DNA of 64,000 nucleotides, taken from the NCBI RefSeq assembly GCF_030315745.1, contig NZ_JASXSH010000015.1, forward strand, positions 58,376 to 122,375, given 5' to 3'. The notes under the pieces were generated by a model that was given only the letters and a program-made list of their open reading frames with translations, ran no database searches and had not been told where the DNA came from. This document shows positions 60,501 through 64,000 of the stretch, piece after piece (within the stretch, counting starts at the first letter, position 1; the number at the start of each line of letters is the position of its first letter). Source of the stretch: Gordonia heveisoli. Lineage in GTDB: Bacteria; Actinomycetota; Actinomycetes; Mycobacteriales; Mycobacteriaceae. The position numbers and the translations under genes were made by a program.

Positions 60501-63500
60501 CGACGATGGTGCATTTCGTGCCGTCGATGCTGTCGGTGTTCCTGGAGGTCGCCGGCGAGGACCGGGTGCGTGCGATGGAATCGGTGCGCATCATCTCGAC
60601 CACCGGTGAGGCACTGCCGCCGTCGGTGGCCGGGCAACTGCGCGCCTGGTTACCGCGGGTGATGTTCTACAACCTGTACGGCCCGACCGAGGCCGCGGTG
60701 GAGATCACCTACGAGGCGATCGAGTCGGTAGACCCGTCGGCCACCTCGGTGCCGATCGGTATTCCGATGTGGAACTCGTCTGCGGTGGTGCTGGATTCGC
60801 GACTGCGCCGGGTGCCTCTGGGTGTCCCGGGTGAGCTGTATCTCGGTGGTGTCCAGCTGGCGCGCGGCTACGCGGCACGGCCCGATCTCACCGCCGAGCG
60901 GTTCATCGCCGACCCCTTCGGTCGGGCCGGCGAACGTCTGTACCGCACCGGTGACCTCGTCCGGCGCCGGACCGACGGTGTGCTGGAGTATCTCGGCCGC
61001 ACCGACTTCCAGGTCAAACTGCGAGGGCAGCGGATCGAACTCGGCGAGATCGAGGCCGTACTCGCCTCGGCGGCCGGTGTCGTTCACGCCGCCGCGACGG
61101 TGCTCGAAGCGCCCCACGGCGGACAGCATCTGGTCGGCTATGTGGCCGGTGCGGGTGGCGGATCGGTCGATCTGGAGGCGGTCAAGGCCGCATCCGCGGC
61201 GTCGCTACCCGAGTACATGCGTCCGACGGTCTGGATGGTGCTCGACGACGTCGTGCTCAACAGTGCCGGAAAACTCGACCGAAAGGCCTTGCCTGCACCG
61301 GAATTCGGTACCGGTGACTATGTCGGTCCGGCGACGCCCGGCGAGGAGCTGGTCGCCGGGGTGTTCGCCGACGTCCTCGGCGTGGAGCAGGTCAGCGTGG
61401 TCGACGGATTCTTCGACCTCGGCGGCAACTCGCTGTCTGCTATGCGGCTCGCGGCGCGGGTCGGCGACGTCCTCGGGGTAGAGGTCTCGGTGCGTGACCT
61501 CTTCGAGGCGCCGACCGTGCGGGAACTGGCCGCGACGGTGGCAGGCCGGAGCGCCGGACTCGTCGCGATCACCGCCGTCTCGCCGCGACCGGACCGCATT
61601 CCGCTGTCCTTCGCGCAGCAGCGGATGTGGTTCATCAACCAATTCGATCCCGCCTCACCGACCTACAACATCCCGGCTGTGCTGACCCTGTCGGGTGCGC
61701 TCGACATCGATGCGCTGGCAGCCGCGCTCGGTGACGTCATCGGACGCCACGAGGTTCTGCGGACCACATTCCCCGCCATCGACGGAAGTCCGGTCCAGGA
61801 CATCGGCGACCTCGGCGAGTTGCCCCGGCAGCTCGACTGGGCGGTCGTCGACTCGTCTGCCGACCTCGAAGCCGCACTGAGTCGCGGATTCGATGTGAGT
61901 ACCGAGTGGCCGCTGCGGGCCCGGCTGTGGCGCCGCGCCGACAACGATCACGTCTTCGGGATCGTGGTGCACCACATCGCCGCCGACGGCGAGTCGCTGG
62001 CACCGCTGGTCGCCGACGTGGTCACCGCCTACGGTGCGCGGATCGCAGGCGAGGTGCCACACTTCACTCCGCTGGAGGTGCAGTTCGCGGACTTCGCGCT
62101 GTGGCAGCATGCGGTGTTGGGGTCGCCGGACGAGCCGGAGTCCGTGGTCGGCCGTCAGCTGACCTACTGGCTCGATCAGCTTGCGTCGCTGCCCGACGTA
62201 CTCGAGCTACCCGCCGACCGAGCCCGTCCCGCCGTCGCCTCCCACCGCGGCGCGCGTGTCGGCTTCGAGATCCCGGCAGCAGTAGCCGAACGCATCGAGG
62301 TCCTCGCCAAGGAGCGCGGCGCAACCGGATTCATGGTCGTGCACGCCGCACTGTCGGTGCTGCTGGCGCGATTGTCGGCGACCGACGACATCGCGGTGGC
62401 CACCCCGATCGCGGGTCGCGGACAGCGCGTCCTCGATCCGCTGGTCGGCATGTTCGTCAACACGCTGGTGCTGCGCACCGGATTTGACGCGGGACAGCGG
62501 TTCGGTGACCTCCTCGACGCCGTACGCGCGGTCGACCTCGACGCCTTCGCTCATGCGGAAGTTCCCTTCGAGACGCTCGTCGAGCGGCTCAACCCGGTGC
62601 GTTCGGAGGCCTTTGCGCCTCTCGCGCAGATACTGCTGACGCTGGATCAGTCCGCCGTCGCGACCCTCGCCGATACCCGGGCCGGGGTGCCTGCCCAGGA
62701 CTACGCGGGACTGCAGATCAGCCCGGTCGCCGCGCCGTCGGTGTCGGCGCAGGTCGATCTGTCGATGGGTATCGCCACCGGCGCACCCGGGCAGGACTGG
62801 TCGGGAACCCTGATCTACGCCACCGATCTCTTCGATGAGTCGACGGTACGGACCTTCGCCGACCGCTTCGTCGCACTGTTGGCCGCGTTGACGTCGAATC
62901 CCGATATGGCTGTCGGTGATCCGGAGATCCTGGCCGCCGACGAGGGACAACTCGGAGTGCAGCGGTCGGTGGGTGCCGTGGTCGAGGTGCCGCCGCAGTC
63001 GGTGGGTGACGCGGTGGCCGCGCAGGTGGCGGCGTCCCCGGATGTGGTGGCCTTGCGGTTCGAAGGTCGTGCGGTGACGTACGGCGAATTCGGCGCGCGT
63101 GTGAATGTGTTGGCACGCCGATTGATCGGTCTGGGCGTCGGCCCGGATGTCGCCGTGGGCGTGTCGGTGGACCGTTCGCTGGAGATGGTCGTGGCGATCC
63201 ATGCGATCGTGGCTGCCGGGGGCCAGTACGTTCCGATCGATACGCAGACGCCGGAGGATCGCGTCGCGTATATGGCCGAGGTTGCGCAGGTCGGACTGGT
63301 GGTGGTTGCCGCCGGTCGGGTGCCGGTCACCATCGGTCATCTGATGGCCGACGCCAACCGGGTCGGCGGTCCGCTCGCTGTGGTGGAGATCGATTGTGCG
63401 GGTGAGGTTCTTGGGGATGCGCGTCCGCTGGCGGATGCGGAGCGGCGTGGCGTCGTACGCTCGGACAGCGCGTTGTACACGTTGTTCACGTCGGGGTCGA

Positions 63501-64000
63501 CGGGTCGGCCGAAGGGGGTGACGGTATCGCATGCGGCGGTACTGAACCGGTTGCGATGGGGGCTGTCGGAGTACCGGTGGGGTGTCGGGGACCGGGTGGT
63601 CCAGAAGACGCCGTTCACCTTCGATGTCTCGGTACCGGAGTTGTTCGGGCCGTTGCTGGTCGGTGCGTCGATGGTGGTTGCGCGTGCGGGTGGACATGCG
63701 GATCCGGACTATATCGCCGAGCTGATCATCGAGTCGGGGGCGACGTCGGTGCATTTCGTGCCGTCGATGCTGTCGGTGTTCCTGGATGTGGTGCCGCAGG
63801 CACGGTTGGCCGAGCTGGTATCGCTGAAGTGGTTGTTCGCCTCGGGTGAGGCGTTGCCGCCTGCGGTGGTCGCGGTGGCGCATCGGGTGTTGCCGTGGGT
63901 TCGGATCGTGAATCTGTTCGGTCCGACCGAGGCCGCTGTCGAGGTGGCATATGCGGACGTGACCGATGCTCCGGATGTTGTGCCCATCGGGGTGCCGGTG
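45146..64000 (+). CDS. Non-ribosomal peptide synthetase 2, giant, 3' end outside the window
   Basis: One open frame from ATG 45146 (ATGA overlap with NRPS1) or GTG 45173 (AGAAGGA upstream) to the right edge, at least 6285 residues. The frame was checked at several internal motifs and at the last codon. Order: A-like fragment, A3-T3, C4-A4-T4, C5-A5-T5-E5, C6-A6-T6, C7-A7-T7, C8-A8 (cut). All C domains have intact HHxxxDG. E5 has [10 protein letters not shown] and FNYLGN, so residue 5 should be D. C6 has HHILLDGWS, the form of C domains that accept a D-residue. A3 and A6 give a threonine code; the others are less certain. Further modules and a release domain must lie to the right. Confidence 0.95.
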   Translation, partial: MTREGNETNVTDVDPRSADISRTWGSRPPTVDLIAFAASVAPDRIAVDTTAGGVSFGRLHTQVSVTANVLAAQGIDTEAAVGASITGLLSTAGRAPTEIAELTGAAIATIRTRALDVVGSSDLGSLPGVFRSSVARHPDRVAVTDVEGGSLTYRELDARADRLAAALVAAGAGPEVLVGVALPRTVELVVVLLGVLKAGAAYLPLDRTHPRERIATILDDAAPLVTITDPQTVTEWADLGMALTTPPSLLDAGLTDRTDPAVALPTTLDDRLPAYVIYTSGSTGKPKGVVVTHGDVVTLMAAAARDFEFAETDVWTMFHSYAFDFSVWELWGPLFTGARLVVLDTGLTRDPDRFLQVLADEGVTVLSQTPSAFYQLVDARRRHDVTLSVRYIVFGGEALHFEQVRRWFDENPTDTAALVNMYGITETTVHVSHRALDPAAVSADDASFIGRPLSSLGIHILDSRLRPVPPGVVGEMYVSGGQLARGYLRRHPLTATRFVADPFGEPGARLYRTGDLARRVGDDIEYLGRGDAQVQLRGFRIEYGEIEAALLRTAGVTAAAANVVDLPERGEVLVGYIVTEPGVEPDAREIRSGTARSVPEYMVPDLIVPVDHLPLTTNGKLDRKSLPRPRIEASATFVAPTGDTESALASIFADVLGLNEISVVESVFDVGGNSLIAARIVGRAAEELGTDLTVRDLFEAPTVRGLAARSAEKGAGLPPIEPQSRPAHVPLSLAQQRMWFLNRLDPASPAYNIPVVLQLTGELDPAVLRQALDDVIVRHEVLRTTYPSVDGVPFQKIHDSEEIGGGEIGGGVDWAEAVTDADLAAAATTGFDVSAQWPVRVRIRRRSATDHVIALVLHHIACDGESLAPLVGDLLTAYHARVAGTEPEFVPLAVQVADFALWQRAVFGDAADDTSIIGAQLNYWQRQLQGLPDVLALPTTRPRPTVASQRGSRIEFEVPATVSDRVAILARDYGVTPFMVAHAALAVLLSRLSATDDIAVGTPIAGRGQSVLDPLVGMFVNTLVLRTRVDATDSFAGLLAAVRETDLAALANADVPFESVVERLDPIRSTAFAPLAQVWLSFDQSAIAELASDAIVVDDAADGLRVRPVEPDDLPSKVDVTVGITSTDAGWRGSILYATDLFDAPSMDVFGRRFAALLDALTSAPHAPIGAAEWLNVTELDAVRSWSAGPTEELPTADIGARLSDALRSGRRRTVVEAGSRSVSAGEFDLRVGELSRRLTGAGVGPDIAVGVCIPRSLEMLIAVHAVLRSGGAYVPIDPDAPADVVAHMTATAGVGTIVVGPGEIPAGVAALPAVRIEPVDAQTPAAGLGAGDDDGRVTPGPDNAAYILYTSGSTGRPKGVTVSRRALSNLLSWFGTVCAEPATERVLVKTPYTFDASVWELLWPLLSGATAVLADADGHRDPAYLRRVIRDAEITTVQFVPSLLAVFCEDVAVGGADLTSIRQILTGGEALTPAVLQRSLAVLPGAKIVNQYGPTEATVDATVESFTEPAAMVPIGRPVVNTVAHVLDEWLRPVPAGVPGELYLGGTQLARGYASAPGLTAQRFVADPLGAPGERLYRTGDLVRWTPHGDLEYIGRTDFQVKLRGQRIELGEVETVLAAAPGIVAAVAAVASGPAGDNLVAYLVGRPGEPVDLDVVKSYTRDRLLPFLRPAAWQTLDALPLNSSGKVDRNALPAPVFEAAATVAPASEDEIAVAAVFAELLGVEEVSVTESFFDLGGNSLSATRLAARTGAALDVEVSVRDIFDAPSVRELVRTVAGRGSGLPPVTRVVPRPEQVPLSFAQQRMWFINQFDPSSPAYNIPIGLRLRGKLDLPALRAAIVDVIERQEVLRTTFPSVDGVARQIVDDVTTADAAFDWQVVADESDLFAAAHTGFDVAREHPIRVRVQRVEDREHIVLIVVHHIAGDGESVRPLVTDVVTAYVARTQGRTPEFPELAVQFADVALWQHRELGTPDDPGSVVAGQLAYWRDQLAGLPDVIALPTDRPRPAVASMRGAQVNFEIPAETAELVRSVATAHGVTEFMVVHAALAVLLARLGHTDEVAIGSPIAGRGEAALDDLVGMFVNTLVLRTPVDLRRSFAELLEVVRAVDLDAYAHAAVPFESVVEALAPVRSEAFAPLAQVLLTFGQNAPDPAAMVAQLDDLGVSVLDIEETAAKVDLTIGLGVDPSGSWSGQVGYATDLFDESTVAGFMARFSRLLRELTTQVSRPVGDVPLVTVVEAAELTPVGGTAGTEPRLLAQLFDDAVRRAPDEVAVSTNRDSLTYRALDEQSNRLARHLIGRGVGPEDLVALALERSTQLMVAIWAVAKTGAGYVTIDPDYPADRVATMIADSGAMLGLSTSTAGALPGAEFDWLRLDSDPVYSAVAEESAARVTDADRRAPVRIDNVAYVIYTSGSTGRPKGVAVTHRGLRNFGVEEARRADAAGAVRVLGFASPSFDASVLEYLLAFTTTGTLVYRPTNAIAGEDLSDFIRDQQVTHTFLTPTVLASLDPKLLGSLQVVYAGGEAVAQSLKDRWASHRRIQNLYGPTETTIGVTISEPMQVGEPVTLGGPLDGIGLMILDDFLAPVPVGVPGELYVTGLALSRGYLDRPGLTAERFVANPYGSEGDRMYRTSDVVRWARDAKGALTVVYSGRSDDQIKLRGLRIELGEIEKALADHPDVESAVVLGVLGDGMLADSGDSVVSALAAYVVTRGAIESGTLRTHLEERLPVFMVPSSFTVLDALPLTPVGKLDRRALPAPTVVVGADLVEPANAAEEQLAAIVGGLLGLDRVSVVESFFALGGDSIMSIQLASAARAAGLSISPREIFEHRTIRAIVRATEGGGSRLPALDEPVDPAADIALPAVVSWMIEHSDTAADFADFSQSQVLIAPAGLSVPVLADLLGAVVSVHPMLSSSLRAEPAGWRLRGGGSFDGAGMVSAHTAEVTVTDPAFADEVRSAFETASARLDPESGRLVSAVLVTDPSGAGRIVLVIHHLGVDAVSWRPIIEDLITAWAQHQTGQPYELRGEGTSAAAWFTALAAQAVVRADELDHWARQLPERPTDLGGELDRERDRMSTLTSVVAAVEPELAEALLTTVPTAFGAGVDAVLLAALARAVRSWQADRGIVDASPVSVLLEGHGRYEEIVGRGADPRSADLSRTVGWFTTIAPVRLDTPEDLGHAVKAVKEQLRAQPDNGAGFGLLRYGAGGGTAAADRPLPSIAFNYLGNVAGAGDRGVDDRGADDGSAIGDLLPDPAAPRLPATVTGAMVATSALTVTAGTVRTDSGRELEVEFSCPAGLLDRDAVDDLAQRWRGELAAIVDYVAVTGDPGLSPSDVPGVALTQDDLDALARRYRDAAVWSLSPLQRGLYFQSELAAAGRDAGAVDVYVAQAVLTLEGDVDAGRLRDAAQALLAHHRVLRSGYVRTAGGAVVAVVPEQVRIPWEDLDLRGLDSGAESDVDERVREVADRQKTIPFDLQAPPLMRFALVRTTTGARLVVTSHHILLDGWSSPLMLADLLALYATGRTYTENVGGGADYADFLRYLADVDVAAGMAVWRKVLAPVEVPTLVSAQREATMDRLPRDHARMLDPELTSAIESLARERGVTVSTVLQTAWAVLLSRLTGNQVVTFGETVSGRPADLDGVESMVGLFINTLPAVVDVDPSATIAEVLARVQSDKVSVLDHQQIPLPDLMALAAVSGPLFDTLAVHESYPVDSDSLTRSDVGGLRISDVAASDATHYPLTMVTGPVGDRIEVKLKYLPAAFDDQQVAAFGDLLTRILGVFVTTPERAVADIALLDVDAYTRAVVAPVTTTANSGRTLVDLFADSVAANPGHIAVSDGAAALDYAELDRRSGALAAALAARDVGVGDLVAVAPARTIDLVVAIVGVMRCGAGYLPLDTTNPTERLQFILGDAGPSVVIADSSTADLPLWQRLPESVVRADVATLVVEGESLPVPALSVPADARAYVIYTSGSTGRPKGVEVTHRDVVTLMDTAAQDFDFRADDVWTMFHSYAFDFSVWELWGPLCTGARCVIVDRDVARSPEEFLDLLARERVSVLSQTPSAFYQLADARRRRTAGALSLRYIVFGGEALQFEQVRRWFDDHPADTATLVNMYGITETTVHVSFRALDPATVRGGDASLIGRSLASLGVHILDARLRPVPDGVIGEMYVTGGQLAQGYLRRPGLTAGRFVACPFGAAGTRMYRTGDLARRVGDDIEYLGRGDAQVQLRGFRIEFGEVESALTAADGVVAAAATIVELPGRGEQLVGYVVADAGAELDPAQVRRAAAAAVPSYMVPDLVLSISALPLTANGKLDRAALPTPETGVETAGAVAPETAAERMIADVFADVLGLDVAGVTTSFFDLGGNSLSATRLAARISDALDVEVSVRDLFETPSVRELATALSGRRAALAPIIATARPDRIPLSFAQQRMWFLNRFDPAAATYNIPAVLALTGPVDADALRAAIGDVITRHEILRTVFPAAQGSPYQQILEPDQALDRLDWAVVESRAEIETAASAGFDVTAVVPLRIRLWPVADNEFVFALIAHHIIADGESMAPLIADIVTAYSARINGAAPRFTPMAVQFADFALWQHRELGDADDPSSVVGGQLAYWTDRLASLPDVLELPADRPRPVVASRRGARAQAVIPAGVAGRVAALARECGATPFMVVHAALSVLLARLSATEDIAVATPIAGRGHRVLDPLVGMFVNTLVLRTEVGSATSFTGLLDHVRSTDLDAFAHADVPFEMLVDKLNPRRSEAFAPLAQVMLSFDPAATADTALAEIGELAVKPVTVDEVAAQVDIYLTVSSAPEGRDWPMSIVYATDLFDDTTMVGFAERFTVLLDALTAAPDAAVGDAELLQAPDISAEISRETGPVRALPEADSVAAAVNAQIAATPSAPALHFGDRTLDYTEFGARVAELARTLLSAGVGPDVAVGLCIPRSVEMVVAIHAVVAAGGQYVPFDTAAPAERVEYMVETAGVGVVLVAAGADLPAAVAALGDRVLVLTVDTSTVIDKPVPPVSDAELVRPVRGDDAVYTLFTSGSTGRPKGVTLTHAAVLNRLWWGLDELPIDHTDRVVLKTPYTFDVSVPELFAPLMVGAAMVVLRADGHLDPVYVATEVVRTSATMVHFVPSMLSVFLEVAGEDRVRAMESVRIISTTGEALPPSVAGQLRAWLPRVMFYNLYGPTEAAVEITYEAIESVDPSATSVPIGIPMWNSSAVVLDSRLRRVPLGVPGELYLGGVQLARGYAARPDLTAERFIADPFGRAGERLYRTGDLVRRRTDGVLEYLGRTDFQVKLRGQRIELGEIEAVLASAAGVVHAAATVLEAPHGGQHLVGYVAGAGGGSVDLEAVKAASAASLPEYMRPTVWMVLDDVVLNSAGKLDRKALPAPEFGTGDYVGPATPGEELVAGVFADVLGVEQVSVVDGFFDLGGNSLSAMRLAARVGDVLGVEVSVRDLFEAPTVRELAATVAGRSAGLVAITAVSPRPDRIPLSFAQQRMWFINQFDPASPTYNIPAVLTLSGALDIDALAAALGDVIGRHEVLRTTFPAIDGSPVQDIGDLGELPRQLDWAVVDSSADLEAALSRGFDVSTEWPLRARLWRRADNDHVFGIVVHHIAADGESLAPLVADVVTAYGARIAGEVPHFTPLEVQFADFALWQHAVLGSPDEPESVVGRQLTYWLDQLASLPDVLELPADRARPAVASHRGARVGFEIPAAVAERIEVLAKERGATGFMVVHAALSVLLARLSATDDIAVATPIAGRGQRVLDPLVGMFVNTLVLRTGFDAGQRFGDLLDAVRAVDLDAFAHAEVPFETLVERLNPVRSEAFAPLAQILLTLDQSAVATLADTRAGVPAQDYAGLQISPVAAPSVSAQVDLSMGIATGAPGQDWSGTLIYATDLFDESTVRTFADRFVALLAALTSNPDMAVGDPEILAADEGQLGVQRSVGAVVEVPPQSVGDAVAAQVAASPDVVALRFEGRAVTYGEFGARVNVLARRLIGLGVGPDVAVGVSVDRSLEMVVAIHAIVAAGGQYVPIDTQTPEDRVAYMAEVAQVGLVVVAAGRVPVTIGHLMADANRVGGPLAVVEIDCAGEVLGDARPLADAERRGVVRSDSALYTLFTSGSTGRPKGVTVSHAAVLNRLRWGLSEYRWGVGDRVVQKTPFTFDVSVPELFGPLLVGASMVVARAGGHADPDYIAELIIESGATSVHFVPSMLSVFLDVVPQARLAELVSLKWLFASGEALPPAVVAVAHRVLPWVRIVNLFGPTEAAVEVAYADVTDAPDVVPIGVPV
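45515..47270 (+). other. NRPS module 3: A(Thr)-T
   Basis: [28 protein letters not shown] and [11 protein letters not shown] give D F W S V G M V H, a threonine code known from lipopeptide synthetases. The matching C domain is C3 on NRPS1. Carrier motif FDVGGNSL. Confidence 0.75.
47330..50460 (+). other. NRPS module 4: C-A(Gln-like?)-T
   Basis: HHIACDG in C4; A4 has [27 protein letters not shown] and [11 protein letters not shown], giving D A W Q L G Q V D. DAWQ-type codes are closest to glutamine, but the match is partial. Carrier motif [11 protein letters not shown]. Confidence 0.55.
50525..55110 (+). other. NRPS module 5: C-A(unassigned)-T-E
   Basis: HHIAGDG in C5; A5 belongs to a different A-domain group ([39 protein letters not shown]), giving D A L F Y G L I G, likely a hydrophobic residue but not assignable. 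The carrier has FFALGGDSI, the GGDS form usually found before epimerisation domains. E5 (53690-55110) has [22 protein letters not shown] and FNYLGN. Confidence 0.75.
55190..58330 (+). other. NRPS module 6: C (D-residue acceptor)-A(Thr)-T
   Basis: C6 opens [13 protein letters not shown] and has [12 protein letters not shown], as in DCL condensation domains after an E domain. A6 repeats the module-3 pocket D F W S V G M V H (threonine) with long stretches of near-identical protein sequence to A3, which suggests module duplication. Carrier FFDLGGNSL. Confidence 0.78.
58390..61530 (+). other. NRPS module 7: C-A(unassigned, PELF pocket)-T
   Basis: HHIIADG in C7; A7 has [29 protein letters not shown] and [11 protein letters not shown], giving D V P H S T L V E. 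Pro replaces the usual Trp at the third pocket position and Glu ends the code, so no standard amino acid is assigned. Confidence 0.7.
61590..64000 (+). other. NRPS module 8: C-A(unassigned, PELF pocket), cut by the window edge
   Basis: HHIAADG in C8; A8 has [28 protein letters not shown] and [11 protein letters not shown], giving D V P H F S L V E. This is a serine-like frame with Trp to Pro and Asp to Glu changes. The domain ends at the right edge before its A6-A10 motifs. Confidence 0.7.

Overview
This window comes from a GC-rich actinobacterium of the mycolic-acid group (Mycobacteriales), most likely Gordonia or a close relative. The evidence is a set of late mycofactocin genes close to the S10 ribosomal-protein operon (an arrangement known from Mycobacterium), an antigen-85-like esterase, a PknF-type Ser/Thr kinase, frequent ATGA/GTGA stop-start overlaps, and strongly GC-ended codons. 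Genus assignment is inference; no rRNA or tRNA gene was seen.

Layout. (1) 1-6000: the end of a mycofactocin-type short-chain dehydrogenase, a convergent alpha-methylacyl-CoA racemase, then mftE-mftF-mftG and a PPOX/F420-type flavoprotein joined by overlapping starts. (2) 5990-9150, minus strand: a GntR/FCD regulator, an NCS1 nucleobase/hydantoin-type permease and a hydantoin/Asp-Glu racemase, which look like one uptake-and-racemisation unit. (3) 9217-13605, minus strand: an S9 serine peptidase overlapping an asparagine-synthase-like amidotransferase of the N-acetylglutaminylglutamine type, and a hotdog-fold protein. (4) 13790-15830: two tandem paralogous membrane proteins, one with long Pro-Gly-Tyr-Gln tails. 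(5) 15880-16480: G-rich repeats, then a long leader for the S10 operon. (6) 16481-21751: the eleven-gene S10 operon rpsJ-rplC-rplD-rplW-rplB-rpsS-rplV-rpsC-rplP-rpmC-rpsQ, closed by a strong terminator. (7) 21900-26880: two GNAT proteins, a Ser/Thr kinase, a membrane histidine kinase and its degenerate partner.

(8) 26906-64000 is the accessory and most interesting part, a non-ribosomal peptide locus. On the minus strand a tiny 36-codon gene with a near-ideal ribosome binding site, an upstream palindrome and a downstream hairpin precedes a heterodimeric ABC transporter with one degenerate ATPase site and an antigen-85/Fes-fold esterase. On the plus strand a GNAT protein and a DrrABC-type exporter precede a 20-codon upstream ORF and two giant NRPS genes. 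The first (2691 aa) is C-A-T-C-A-T-C. The second has no stop in the window (at least 6285 aa) and reads A-T-C-A-T-C-A-T-E-C-A-T-C-A-T-C-A. Reading the binding-pocket residues by eye gives Ser-Ser-Thr-(Gln-like)-D-X-Thr-X-X-. The first condensation domain resembles those of EntF/DhbF, so an acyl or aryl cap is expected. The two NRPS proteins are split between a C and an A domain, and both facing ends carry a short, degenerate, mutually similar piece of an adenylation-domain N-terminus, which could be a matched docking pair. No MbtH-like protein, thioesterase or phosphopantetheinyl transferase is visible; they may lie beyond the right edge or elsewhere.
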